DNA of 64,000 bases from an uncultured Pelagibacteraceae bacterium (GTDB taxonomy: Bacteria; Pseudomonadota; Alphaproteobacteria; Pelagibacterales; Pelagibacteraceae). Positions 47,018-55,888 of this stretch are shown piece by piece. The stretch spans positions 57,501 to 121,500 of the forward strand of contig CACILM010000004.1 in the NCBI GenBank assembly GCA_902587515.1, in the 5' to 3' direction. Below the pieces are notes generated by a model, which saw only the letters and a program-made list of their open reading frames with translations, did no database searches and was not told where the DNA came from. Each line of letters opens with the position of its first letter. Position 1 is the stretch's first letter. Made by a program: the position numbers and the translations under genes.

Positions 47018-47956
47018 ATGACAGTTTTAGCTAATAAAAGAATCTCAATTACAGGTGGAGAGGGATTTCTAGGTCGTTATGTAGTAAAGGCTCTTAAAAA
47101 GAAAAACTGTAAAAATATTAATATCGTAAGTCATAAAGAATTTGATCTTGTTAATTCGGATGATGTTAAAAAAATGTACTTAAAACAAAAACCAGATATT
47201 GTTTTTCATTTAGCAGCTGCTGTAGGAGGAATTGAAATAAATCAAAAAAACCCTGGAAAATTTTTTTTCGAGAATGCAATTATGAATCTTCAAGTTATTC
47301 ATGAAGGGTTTAAAAACAATGTTGAAAAAATAATATCTTCAGGAACTGTTTCTTGCTACCCTATAAACTCTCCTATTCCATTCTCAGAGGAAAATATTTG
47401 GAATGGTTATCCCGAGGAAGCTAATGCACCTTATGGCATAGCAAAACGGATAATGCATGTTCAAGCCGAAAGTTATAGAAAGCAATATAATTTCAATTCT
47501 ATAATAATGTTATTAACAAATTTATATGGTCCTGGAGATAATTTTAATGTTAATTCTTCACACGTTATTGCTGCATTAATAAGAAGATTTTATGAGGCAA
47601 AGATTAATAAAATAAAAAATGTTGTTGTATGGGGTGATGGATCTGCTACTAGGGATTTTTGCTATGTAGAAGATATTGCAGATGGATTGGTTTTAGCAGC
47701 TGAAAAATATAATAACAGCTTGCCCTTAAACCTGGCTTCTGGAAAAGAGATTTCAATCATGGAAATAGCTAAGATTATAAAAAAAAAAATAAATTATGAA
47801 GGTGAAATAATTTGGGATAAAAATAAACCAACTGGACCAAAAAGAAGATTTGTGAATATAAATAAAGCAAAAAAATTAATAGGATACCAACCTCGTATTT
47901 CTCTCGAAAAGGGCTTAGAAAAAACAATTAAATGGTATCAAGATAATCATAGTTAA
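47018..47956 (+). CDS. NAD-dependent epimerase/dehydratase (GDP-fucose-synthase-like)
   Basis: A 312-aa extended short-chain dehydrogenase. The Rossmann loop GGEGFLGR is near the N-terminus, the active-site YGIAK (YxxxK) is in the middle, and the segment AAAVGGIEINQKNP resembles GDP-L-fucose synthase (Fcl/WcaG). It is probably a nucleotide-sugar 3,5-epimerase/4-reductase for surface glycans. It abuts the GT2 gene. The exact sugar is unknown. Confidence 0.85.
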   Translation: MTVLANKRISITGGEGFLGRYVVKALKKKNCKNINIVSHKEFDLVNSDDVKKMYLKQKPDIVFHLAAAVGGIEINQKNPGKFFFENAIMNLQVIHEGFKNNVEKIISSGTVSCYPINSPIPFSEENIWNGYPEEANAPYGIAKRIMHVQAESYRKQYNFNSIIMLLTNLYGPGDNFNVNSSHVIAALIRRFYEAKINKIKNVVVWGDGSATRDFCYVEDIADGLVLAAEKYNNSLPLNLASGKEISIMEIAKIIKKKINYEGEIIWDKNKPTGPKRRFVNINKAKKLIGYQPRISLEKGLEKTIKWYQDNHS

Positions 47957-48682
47957 ATGAATATTGGAATTTTATTAGCAACTTACAATGAAGAGTTAAA
48001 TATAAAGGAACTTGTTAATTTAATTGTTAAAAATGTTGATGAAGCAAAAATTGTCATAATAGACGACTCTCCTGAGAGAACAATTGAAGGACTTGTCAGA
48101 AACTTTAAAAATATAGTTTATATTTATAGAGGTAAAAAGCTTGGCAGAGGCTCTGCGGTTTTAGAGGGAATGAGAGAGATTTTAAGTAATAATAATATTG
48201 ATACTATAATTGAGATAGACACAGACCTTTCTCATGATCCAAGTGAAATACCCGTAAATTTAAAAAAATTTAAAAACGAAAACTTAGATTTGTTAATTTC
48301 AAGCAGGTATATTAAAAATAGTAAAATCTTAAATTGGAGTTTGAATAGAAAAATTATGTCAATTTTAGCAAACTATTTAGCAAAAAAAACTTTGAAGGTT
48401 CCAGTTTCTGATTACACTAATGGTTATAGAATATATTCAAAAAGAGCTGCAAAACATGTAGTTGAGAAATGTGGAACTATTGGAGATGGTTTTATAATTT
48501 TGTCTGAAATTTTAGTTGAATTGTATTATAGCGGTTTTAAAATTTCTGAAATCAAAACTGTATGGAAGAATAGGGTAAAGGGTAAAAGTACAGTAGGCTT
48601 AAAAGAAATAACCGCTTCATTAATTGGATTAATGAGAATTTACAAAAAAATTGATCAAATTAAACACAAAAGTCTTAAGTAG
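47957..48682 (+). CDS. GT2 family polyprenyl-phosphate sugar synthase (DPM1-like)
   Basis: A 241-aa GT-A glycosyltransferase with the DPM1-type motifs LATYNEELNI, a DDSPERT nucleotide-binding stretch and DTDLSHDP (the DxD-equivalent). No C-terminal membrane helices are present. Such enzymes move a sugar from a nucleotide to undecaprenyl phosphate. The nearby multi-pass membrane protein could use that lipid-linked sugar. The sugar identity is unknown. Confidence 0.85.
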   Translation: MNIGILLATYNEELNIKELVNLIVKNVDEAKIVIIDDSPERTIEGLVRNFKNIVYIYRGKKLGRGSAVLEGMREILSNNNIDTIIEIDTDLSHDPSEIPVNLKKFKNENLDLLISSRYIKNSKILNWSLNRKIMSILANYLAKKTLKVPVSDYTNGYRIYSKRAAKHVVEKCGTIGDGFIILSEILVELYYSGFKISEIKTVWKNRVKGKSTVGLKEITASLIGLMRIYKKIDQIKHKSLK

Positions 48683-48694
48683 CAAAAAATGGTA

Positions 48695-49957
48695 TCAAAC
48701 AAAAGTCTTAGTAATTTTAAAAATATCATTAATTATTGCTAAAATAAGATAAATTAAAAAGTAAGAATGAAATAAAAATATATTTTTATAATTATTCAAC
48801 ATAATTTTAATCTGATTAAAATTAATTATTGAAAAGAGTAAAATTAGCAGCATTGGTTCGTAATATTTCTGAAAAATTTGATGTGAAGAAAATCCAAAAA
48901 CAAGCAAAATAAATAAGATTATACTTTTTTTATCATCCTTAAATATTAACATAATTAAAACAATTCCAATAACAGATGTGAAAAAAAAAAAATATAAATT
49001 ACTGAAAATAATCATTGATAATTTGATAAAAAAGCCTCCTCCTAAACTTGGATTGTAATTAAAATACAGATGAGAAAAGATTACTAAAAAGAGTGAAGAT
49101 AAAAATACAATATAATAAGTTTTATTAATGTCTGTAGTTTTAAGTTCTTTAAATTTACTTAGCCAAATTATAAAAAAAATTGGTATTAAATAAAAACTTA
49201 TTATTGAAGTGTTGACAATTAAGCTATTTGCTAAATTTAAATAAAACGATAAAGTTAAAGTTTTTGGAAGTGAAAATGCAATAAAAAATCCTGGCAACGC
49301 AAAAATAAAAATTATTAATGAAACTTTTATAAATTCTTTAAAACTCAATTTTAAAAAATAAAGATACAAAATAAAAATAAATATAATTGCATACAGCTGC
49401 CTAGAGTAAACAGCTAGTGAAAGAAAAAAACACTGCAAAACCACGTGTTTATCTATTTTATTTAGTTTACGGTTATCCCATTTTAAAAAAAATAATATTG
49501 AAATCATAAAAAATATTAAAGCTGACAATTGAGTGTTTGCCCATATTGCTCCAGATCTTAGTGAAGGCATCAAAAATAAAACTTGAGAAAAAAAGAAAAG
49601 TTTATTTATTTCAATACTTGAGTATCTCTCCTGTAATATTAGAAAGAATATATATGGAACGGTAAGAGAAATTAAAGTAAATACAAATCTTACTGTATCT
49701 TGGCTATCAACAACGAGATTTAAAAAAAACAAAATATAATAATGAAGAGGGAAGTGAATTGTGTATTCTAAAAAATTAAAATATTCTCCGTTTTTAATTA
49801 ATTGTAATACTGGCCATGTACCATAAAAATCACCAATAAAACCTCCAGAGCCTGAGGAGTCTTCTCCAAGAAAATATCCTATAAAAAAAGTTATTGATAA
49901 TAAAAAATATAACAATAAGTTTAAATGATGAATTTTCGATTTTGGCATATTAAACAT
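48695..49957 (-). CDS. Multi-pass membrane glycosyltransferase (GT-C-like) or polysaccharide membrane protein
   Basis: A roughly 420-aa protein with ten or more hydrophobic segments and an early periplasmic loop (GEDSSGSGGFIGDFYGTW). The shape resembles polyprenol-phosphate-sugar-using GT-C enzymes (ArnT/PMT class), but no unmistakable signature is seen. I start it at 49957 (MFNMPKSK): the open frame continues to 50047, but this extension runs across the tRNA-Ser-like fragment and lacks hydrophobic character. It faces the GT2 gene convergently. Confidence 0.65.
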   Translation of the reverse strand: MFNMPKSKIHHLNLLLYFLLSITFFIGYFLGEDSSGSGGFIGDFYGTWPVLQLIKNGEYFNFLEYTIHFPLHYYILFFLNLVVDSQDTVRFVFTLISLTVPYIFFLILQERYSSIEINKLFFFSQVLFLMPSLRSGAIWANTQLSALIFFMISILFFLKWDNRKLNKIDKHVVLQCFFLSLAVYSRQLYAIIFIFILYLYFLKLSFKEFIKVSLIIFIFALPGFFIAFSLPKTLTLSFYLNLANSLIVNTSIISFYLIPIFFIIWLSKFKELKTTDINKTYYIVFLSSLFLVIFSHLYFNYNPSLGGGFFIKLSMIIFSNLYFFFFTSVIGIVLIMLIFKDDKKSIILFILLVFGFSSHQIFQKYYEPMLLILLFSIINFNQIKIMLNNYKNIFLFHSYFLIYLILAIINDIFKITKTFV

Positions 49958-50013
49958 AAAGATATAACCAAAATCTTTTAAAAAAGCATCTTTTCTATTT
50001 AAATTCTTATTAA

Positions 50014-50037
50014 TGGCGGTGAGAGAGGGTTTCGAAC
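50014..50037 (-). repeat. tRNA-Ser 3'-end fragment (att-like)
   Basis: These 24 nt match the last 24 nt of the intact tRNA-Ser gene (52931-52954), including CCA, at 22 positions. The two mismatches are at 50020 and 50030. The orientation is the same, so they form direct repeats around 2.9 kb. This is like the tRNA-Phe case but older or derived from a different serine isoacceptor. An origin by integration at a tRNA 3' end is inferred. Confidence 0.7.
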
Positions 50038-50087
50038 AGTCTAGCAAAGCTAAACTAATTAAATATATTTATGGTTATGGATCCTAA

Positions 50088-50228
50088 ACTGCAAAACTAA
50101 AAGTAGTTGGAATTAAAAGATTATAAATAGCAAAGGCAGCTTCAGTCTCCTTTCGCTGCCCTAAGAAATACTTCAATTGATTTGTTCTTGAGAAATTAGT
50201 CTCTTTTTAGTTGTATGTGGATATTAAG
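50088..50228 (+). repeat. NlpC 3' end plus hairpin element, copy 2
   Basis: Begins with a remnant of 12 codons reading TAKLKVVGIKRL-stop (stop at 50124-50126), which differs from the NlpC C-terminus by one residue. It then has the hairpin GGCAGC...GCTGCC (stem 50135-50140 and 50155-50160) and an A+T-rich tail with TTTTTAGTTG and TGTGGATA. It is homologous to copy 1 at 46818-46960. The gene body of NlpC is absent here, so it is the scar of a duplication or block insertion. Confidence 0.85.
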
Positions 50229-50245
50229 ATAAATAAAATATAGTC

Positions 50246-51856
50246 ATGTTTCAAAAAAATATTTTCATTAAATATGAAAACTATTTTGTCTTTACTTATT
50301 TCACTTTAATTTTTTTTACAGGTTGGTCAATTGTTGGTGATCATGGTGTTACATTAGATGACTACATATACTATGAGAACGCTGTAAATACTTTTGAATA
50401 TATTAAGCAATTCTTTTTATCTTTTTTTAATGATGAGATAAAATTATCTGATTATAGAGAAAAATTAAAAGAATTCCCCATTGTTTATGAACTGTTTTTA
50501 GTTTTTGTTTGTGAATTGCTAAAAATAAATGATTTTCATGATATCTACTTAACAGCTCATAAACTTAACTTCTTAATTTTTTTTTCAAGTTTATTGATAT
50601 TTTTTAAATTAATTAAAAAGAGGTTTGAAAGTACACTAATTTCTATTTTAGGAATTAGTTTTTTAATTTTATCACCAAGAATATTTGCAGAGTCTTTCTA
50701 TAACTCTAGAGATATATTCTTTATGTGTTTATTTATTTTTTATTTAAATTCGTTATTTAATTATTTAGAGAATAAAAATTTTAAAAGTATTTTATTATTT
50801 AGTTTTTTTACTGCACTACTCATAAATGCCAAAATACTTGCACTTTTACCTATTGCAGTATTTTGTTTACTTTATATTTATAATTTTCTTAATACTAAAA
50901 GTAGATTTTTAGAAGAAAAAAACAATTTATTAAGATTAATATTTTTTTGTTTTTTTTTCATTTATATACTTTGGCCTTACCTTTGGAATAATCCCTTTCA
51001 AAATTTATTTTTAGCTTTGAGAGATATGCTAAAAGGACATGAAGAAATAATTTTAATTAATTATTATTTTGGAGAATACATTTCAAGCGATATGATGCCC
51101 TGGCATTATAGAATTATCTGGTTTTTAATATCTACTCCAGTCGTTGTATTATTTTTATTTTTTATCGGAGTTTCGTTATTTTTTAAAAAAATTTTTACAT
51201 TAATAGATCTTAGTTTAAATAATAAATTTAAATTAAATAATAAAGAATTTATTGATATATTTTTATTTTTGACTTTTTTTTTAAGTTTCTTTATCGTTTT
51301 AGAATTTAACAAATCAAAATTCGGTGGATGGAGACATATTTATTATTTATATCCAATTGTTATTTATTTTTGTCTTTATTTTATTAAACATTTAAAAAAA
51401 AATACTAAAAAATTTTCCAAATACTTAATTGTATTTTCGATAGTTTTGAATATGTCTTATACTTTATATTGGTCAATACAAAATCATCCGCACCAATATC
51501 TTTTTTTCAACTTTTTATCTAAAAATTATGCCTATAAAAATTTTGATTTAGACTGGTGGGGTGTATCACATAAATCTTCAATTGAGTATATTCTACGAGA
51601 CAGTAAAAAAAATAAAATATTTATATACGCAGAAGGTTTTACAAATCTCAAGGATACTTGGTTATATCTAGATAAAAAAACAAAAGATAGAGTTGTTTTA
51701 GTTGATTATCAAAAAGCTGATTATGTGATCGATAATAGGATGCGAAGGATCAGAGCAAATAATAATATAAGTGAAAATAATAATTTTGAACTTATCTATG
51801 ATCTTATAATAAGCAATCAAATTATTACCTCAATTTATAAAAAAATAGAAAAATAG
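50246..51856 (+). CDS. Multi-pass membrane glycosyltransferase (GT39/ArnT-like)
   Basis: A 536-aa protein with about nine to eleven hydrophobic segments and an early extracytoplasmic acidic loop with TLDDYIYYENA, the position where GT-C enzymes carry the catalytic Asp. A soluble C-terminal part of about 100 residues follows the last helix. GT-C enzymes move sugars from polyprenyl phosphate to lipid A, glycans or proteins. With the nearby DPM1-like gene (52172-52882) it could form a donor-synthase/transferase pair. No specific substrate can be named. Confidence 0.7.
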   Translation: MFQKNIFIKYENYFVFTYFTLIFFTGWSIVGDHGVTLDDYIYYENAVNTFEYIKQFFLSFFNDEIKLSDYREKLKEFPIVYELFLVFVCELLKINDFHDIYLTAHKLNFLIFFSSLLIFFKLIKKRFESTLISILGISFLILSPRIFAESFYNSRDIFFMCLFIFYLNSLFNYLENKNFKSILLFSFFTALLINAKILALLPIAVFCLLYIYNFLNTKSRFLEEKNNLLRLIFFCFFFIYILWPYLWNNPFQNLFLALRDMLKGHEEIILINYYFGEYISSDMMPWHYRIIWFLISTPVVVLFLFFIGVSLFFKKIFTLIDLSLNNKFKLNNKEFIDIFLFLTFFLSFFIVLEFNKSKFGGWRHIYYLYPIVIYFCLYFIKHLKKNTKKFSKYLIVFSIVLNMSYTLYWSIQNHPHQYLFFNFLSKNYAYKNFDLDWWGVSHKSSIEYILRDSKKNKIFIYAEGFTNLKDTWLYLDKKTKDRVVLVDYQKADYVIDNRMRRIRANNNISENNNFELIYDLIISNQIITSIYKKIEK

Positions 51857-51893
51857 TTGGATAATCTTACTTATATAATATAATTAAATTTTC

Positions 51894-52163
51894 ATGAGAA
51901 CTTTTATATTAAAGACTATTGTCATTACTTTAGCTATATATATTTTATTTCAGGTTACACTAGGACAGGTGATAAACAATATTTCTTCAAAATTCAAATT
52001 AGTATCTAACCATCATCAACGAATTGAGATTAAAACAAAGATTTTTGAAGAGATGAAAAAAGGCACTGAAAAAGAAAACTTATTTTCTGATGAAGAAAGA
52101 GTTATACTTTCGAATTTTATTAATAAGATCCTTAACGAATTAAAAGAAGCACCCACAAAATAA
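51894..52163 (+). CDS. Small single-pass membrane protein (89 aa)
   Basis: One N-terminal hydrophobic helix (about residues 5-26, FILKTIVITLAIYILFQVTL) followed by a charged, helical extracytoplasmic or cytoplasmic tail (KTKIFEEMKKGTEKENLFSDEER). It lies 37 nt after the multi-pass transferase gene in the same direction and converges on the GT2 gene. No family was recognised. Confidence 0.65.
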   Translation: MRTFILKTIVITLAIYILFQVTLGQVINNISSKFKLVSNHHQRIEIKTKIFEEMKKGTEKENLFSDEERVILSNFINKILNELKEAPTK

Positions 52164-52171
52164 TTTAAGTT

Positions 52172-52882
52172 TTATTTTTTTACTATACCAAGTTTTATAA
52201 GCAAAAGATTTTTTAATGTTCTTATGATTTCAAGTCTAGGAATTTTGGACTTGCCTTTTTTTCTATCTTTAAATGTAATCGGTATTTGAATCATCTTGTT
52301 ATTTGTTTTGTTCAGCAAATTAATCGTTCCTAAAAAAAAACTGTAACCTTCTAATGACACCTCGTTCATATTAAAATCTTTAAGAGTCTTTAAATTGAAC
52401 CCTCTGTAAGATGTTGTGAATTCATCCAAGTTTATCTTAAGAGCTAATTTAATAAGTTTATTACCAAAAAAACTTAAAATATATCTACGAAAACTCATTT
52501 CATTACTTCCTCCAGGCATATATCTAGAACCGATAACAAAAGAATTCGTCTCCAATTGTTTTATAAATTCTGGAATTAGCATTGGATCGTGAGAAAGATC
52601 TGCATCTAAAGTAATTAATAAATCGTAATTATTCTTTCTTGCATAATTAAAACCAAGCTTATGAGCTGTATTTAAACCCTCTTTTTTTTCACGTTTAATA
52701 AGATTAATTTTTTTCGTGCTGGAGGACTCATAATTTTCAATTATCGACCAGGTATTGTCTGGTGAGTTATCATCAACTATAAGAACATCAAAAGTTTGTT
52801 TAATGTTCACAAGTTTGTCTAAAAAAATCTTTATGTTTTCTGCCTCATTATAAGTTGCGGTAAATACCAAAATTTTTGTCAT
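52172..52882 (-). CDS. Polyprenol monophosphomannose synthase-like GT2 (DPM1-like)
   Basis: A 236-aa GT-A enzyme with the DPM1 motifs TATYNEAENI, VDDNSPDNTW, LDADLSHDP, and GSRYMPGG. The RRYILSFFGNKL segment and the C-terminal RKKGKSKIP also belong to this family. It lacks membrane helices, like other soluble DPM1-type synthases. It is a distant paralogue of 47957-48682. Mannose or another hexose as the sugar is undetermined. Confidence 0.88.
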   Translation of the reverse strand: MTKILVFTATYNEAENIKIFLDKLVNIKQTFDVLIVDDNSPDNTWSIIENYESSSTKKINLIKREKKEGLNTAHKLGFNYARKNNYDLLITLDADLSHDPMLIPEFIKQLETNSFVIGSRYMPGGSNEMSFRRYILSFFGNKLIKLALKINLDEFTTSYRGFNLKTLKDFNMNEVSLEGYSFFLGTINLLNKTNNKMIQIPITFKDRKKGKSKIPRLEIIRTLKNLLLIKLGIVKK

Positions 52883-52930
52883 ATACTATTTTTTATTATA
52901 AATTATGAGTTGTGCAAGATCTTAAAATAA

Positions 52931-53020
52931 TGGCGGAGAGAGAGGGATTCGAACCCTCGAAACGGTTTCCCGTTTACACGCTTTCCAAGCGTGCGCCTTC
53001 AACCACTCGGCCACCTCTCC
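52931..53020 (-). tRNA. tRNA-Ser (GGA)
   Basis: A 90-nt class II tRNA with a long variable arm (TAAACGGGAAACCGTTT) and encoded CCA (complement at 52931-52933). The anticodon stem CACGC/GCGTG encloses loop TTGGAAA with anticodon GGA. Its 3' end is partly repeated at 50014-50037. It lies inside the variable region between a GT2 and a methyltransferase gene. Confidence 0.95.
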
Positions 53021-53065
53021 AGTTCATAAAAATTTAGAATCTTTCCTAAATTAATTTATTGCAAC

Positions 53066-53839
53066 TTATAGTTTTTTACATTTAAAAATTATCTTATTAA
53101 AATCATCAATTCTTTTATTTTTTTGATATTTAATTTTTAACAATTTTTTTTTATTTTCGATTAAACCAAAAAAGGTGGTTTCCTTAAAGATTTTTTTATT
53201 ACAAATAATATTGTTTATCTTTTGAATATCATTTAATCTATGATGAATTACATCGCTCCATTTTGTATAACCAGGTTTAAAAATAATTTTAGTAATGTTT
53301 TTCAAAAACCTAATAAGTTTTCCGTATCCTTTAGTTTCGTAAACTATTTTTTCAAAATCTTTAATGTTTGCAAAATTATTTTTATTTAGACTATCAAAAA
53401 TTAAGTAGCCATTTGGTTTTAAAAATTTCGATAAATTTTTAATTGTATTTAAATAGCTAGGTAAATACCAAAGGCTATGAAAACAGATGATTAAGTCAAA
53501 CTTTTTTCGAATATTTAATTTTTCCACATCAGCTGTTTTAAAATTATCTTTCCCATAATTCTTTTTTGCAATTTTTATCAGATGATTAGAAATATCAATG
53601 CCAAAATAATCATATTTTGATATTAGTTTTTTAGCAAATGGATTGCCGTCACCACAACAAACATCTAAAATTTTCTTTTTTTTTTTACTCTTTTTTAAAG
53701 TTTTTCTAATAAGATTTATTAAAAATTTATCGTAATAATCATACTGATATTCTTTATTTCTCATTTGAGTCCACATTTTAGCGTACTCACTTTTCATATA
53801 ATCTTTTTGATCTTTTTTTGTAAACTCTCTTAAACCCAT
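53066..53839 (-). CDS. Class I SAM-dependent methyltransferase
   Basis: A 257-aa protein with motif I ILDVCCGDGNPFAKK, an acidic motif GIDIS and post-motif FDLIICFHSLWYLPSYL. The cysteine-rich form DVCCGDG is a small deviation from DxGxGxG. Neighbours make small molecules or glycans, so sugar or lipid methylation is likely, but the substrate is unknown. Confidence 0.8.
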   Translation of the reverse strand: MGLREFTKKDQKDYMKSEYAKMWTQMRNKEYQYDYYDKFLINLIRKTLKKSKKKKKILDVCCGDGNPFAKKLISKYDYFGIDISNHLIKIAKKNYGKDNFKTADVEKLNIRKKFDLIICFHSLWYLPSYLNTIKNLSKFLKPNGYLIFDSLNKNNFANIKDFEKIVYETKGYGKLIRFLKNITKIIFKPGYTKWSDVIHHRLNDIQKINNIICNKKIFKETTFFGLIENKKKLLKIKYQKNKRIDDFNKIIFKCKKL

Positions 53840-53939
53840 AAATTATATTTATCAATGGATGTTCTAGTAAACAACTTAAAGTTTTGATAATAAAATATAT
53901 AGTATATAAATCTTGATCTATAAAGTTTGTAAATTTTTA

Positions 53940-54950
53940 ATGAATAAAGAGAATTTAGTAATATTGAACAATGAAAAAGTTTTCAAAGAGAATGGAAATT
54001 TTTTTTTAGACAATTTAGATTTAAAAGTCATTCCTGAAGGATTAGATCAGTTTTTTAACGTAAAATTTATCGTTAGAAAATCAAAAAAAAAGGGTGAACA
54101 AAATATTAATTTAAAAAATATAGATATTGCTTCAAATATTTTTTCTTTTATTTTCTTTGTAATTAAATCTTTTAAAGATAATTCTAAATACTTAATAATT
54201 TCTATTACTCCGTATACTTTTTTAGCATATATTTTTTTATTTATTTTCAGAAAAAAAGTTTATTTGTATCTTTGGAGTGATGGTCATGAAGAGTGGGAAC
54301 ACATTCTTGGGAAATGGTCAGTTTGGATATTCAGTGTGATGTATCATATTTGCACCTTTAGATCAGAAATAATAGTTTGCAATAAAAGATTAACTAAAAA
54401 AAAATCTCATTTAATATCTATTTCTAGATTAGAAAATAAATGGTTTCAAAATCTTACTAAAGCATCTACAAAAAATGTAGATTTTTTGTATGTTGGTAGA
54501 TTGAGTAAAGAAAAAGGGATTTTCGATTTAATCAATATGATAAATAATAGTAATTCTAAAATTAATCTTTCAATCGCAGGTAGTTCAAATAATTTTAAAT
54601 TTGAAAATCCTAATATAAAATTACTTGGCTATATCTCTGATGAGGAATTATTAATGAAAGCTTATGATAATTGTAATATCACAATTCTTCCCTCTTTTAC
54701 CGAAGGTTACCCATATGTAATTGATGAGTCTCTTGCAAGAAAAAGGCCAGTGATAATTTTTGAGGAAATTTCTTATGTGGTAAATAATAAAAAAGGTATT
54801 TTTATTACAGAGCGAAATTTGGATTCTTTAAATAAAACAACAAAGCATATTCTTGAAAATTACGATCAGATTCAAGAGGAAATATCATTAAACGAGCTTC
54901 CGACAAAGAAAAGTATGCTAAAACAAATTTCAGACATTATTAGAATTTAA
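53940..54950 (+). CDS. GT4-family glycosyltransferase
   Basis: A 336-aa protein with the GT4 C-terminal domain: DFLYVGRLSKEKGIFDLI at the donor domain start and ITILPSFTEGYPYVIDESLARKRPV carrying the EGxPxVxxE-type motif. I start it at the ATG at 53940; an in-frame TTG at 53913 would add nine residues. It is the first gene of the block 53940-58186. The sugar is unknown. Confidence 0.83.
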   Translation: MNKENLVILNNEKVFKENGNFFLDNLDLKVIPEGLDQFFNVKFIVRKSKKKGEQNINLKNIDIASNIFSFIFFVIKSFKDNSKYLIISITPYTFLAYIFLFIFRKKVYLYLWSDGHEEWEHILGKWSVWIFSVMYHICTFRSEIIVCNKRLTKKKSHLISISRLENKWFQNLTKASTKNVDFLYVGRLSKEKGIFDLINMINNSNSKINLSIAGSSNNFKFENPNIKLLGYISDEELLMKAYDNCNITILPSFTEGYPYVIDESLARKRPVIIFEEISYVVNNKKGIFITERNLDSLNKTTKHILENYDQIQEEISLNELPTKKSMLKQISDIIRI

Positions 54951-54959
54951 TTAATTTTT

Positions 54960-55880
54960 ATGAAAAAAGGAAAATATTTAATTACAGGATGTGCTGGTTT
55001 TATTGGGTCACATCTAGTCAATTTTCTGTTTAAAAATTTTGATGTTATTCTTGTTGACGATTTATCTGAAGGCTCAAGATCTAATTTACCAAAAATGCTT
55101 CAAAAAAAATTAATTAAGAGAAGAATACAAGATCTCAAAAGCTTAAATTTTAGAGGTATAAAAGGGATTTTTCACTTAGCTGCTCAATCTTCAGTCCCAA
55201 TTTCAGTAAGCAATTTTTATAAAAGCTCAACAAACAATTTAAGCAGTTCTTTAAAAGTTTTTGAAATTGCAAAAAAATTTTCAATCCCAATAGTTTATGC
55301 ATCTTCATCAGCAGTTTATGGAAATTTATCAGTTGGTGATGACATAAAAAATAATTTAGACATATCTTCTCCTTATGCTCAAGATAAGCTTTCCTTAGAA
55401 AACTACGCCAAAACTTTTTTTAAAAATTTCAATATTTCCTCTGTTGGTCTAAGATTTTTTAATGTTTATGGCCCAAATCAAAAAGCAGACAGTCCATACT
55501 CTGCGGTCATTCCAATTTTTATTGATAGAATGAGAAAAAACGCCCCTGTTACTATTAATGGAGGATATCAAACAAGAGATTTTATCTATATTGAAGATAT
55601 TTTAAATATAATGAAGCTTTCGATGCAATTGGCTCAGTCGAAAAAAAATTCGATTATTGTAAATGTTGGTACAGGTAGATCTGTAAATATAAATTATTTA
55701 TTTAAAATTATAAAAAAAGATATTCCTAATAATTCGAAAATTATAAGAAAAAAGTTAGATAAATTTGATCCAAAAAAATCATCTGGTAAGTTTAAAAAGT
55801 TTAAAAAGATTTTTAAAAATAAGATTATTAAATTAACAAAATTAGAAGATGGACTTGTAAAAACTATAGCATCTTATTAG
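54960..55880 (+). CDS. NAD-dependent epimerase (UDP-glucose/UDP-GlcNAc 4-epimerase type)
   Basis: A 306-aa extended SDR with Rossmann GCAGFIGSH at residues 9-17, the active-site serine region YASSSAVYG and YAQDK (YxxxK). The following VGLRFFNVYGPNQ is typical of WbpP/Gne/GalE-like enzymes. It probably supplies a galacto-configured nucleotide sugar for the adjacent glycosyltransferase. Specificity is not decidable from the sequence. Confidence 0.85.
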   Translation: MKKGKYLITGCAGFIGSHLVNFLFKNFDVILVDDLSEGSRSNLPKMLQKKLIKRRIQDLKSLNFRGIKGIFHLAAQSSVPISVSNFYKSSTNNLSSSLKVFEIAKKFSIPIVYASSSAVYGNLSVGDDIKNNLDISSPYAQDKLSLENYAKTFFKNFNISSVGLRFFNVYGPNQKADSPYSAVIPIFIDRMRKNAPVTINGGYQTRDFIYIEDILNIMKLSMQLAQSKKNSIIVNVGTGRSVNINYLFKIIKKDIPNNSKIIRKKLDKFDPKKSSGKFKKFKKIFKNKIIKLTKLEDGLVKTIASY

Positions 55881-55888
55881 AAAATATT

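Noticed and set aside
49958-50047. N-terminal extension of the membrane protein gene that ends at 48695
   Set aside because: The open frame continues 30 codons upstream, but it crosses the tRNA-Ser-like fragment at 50014-50037 and is not hydrophobic. The ATG at 49957 is the more natural start.
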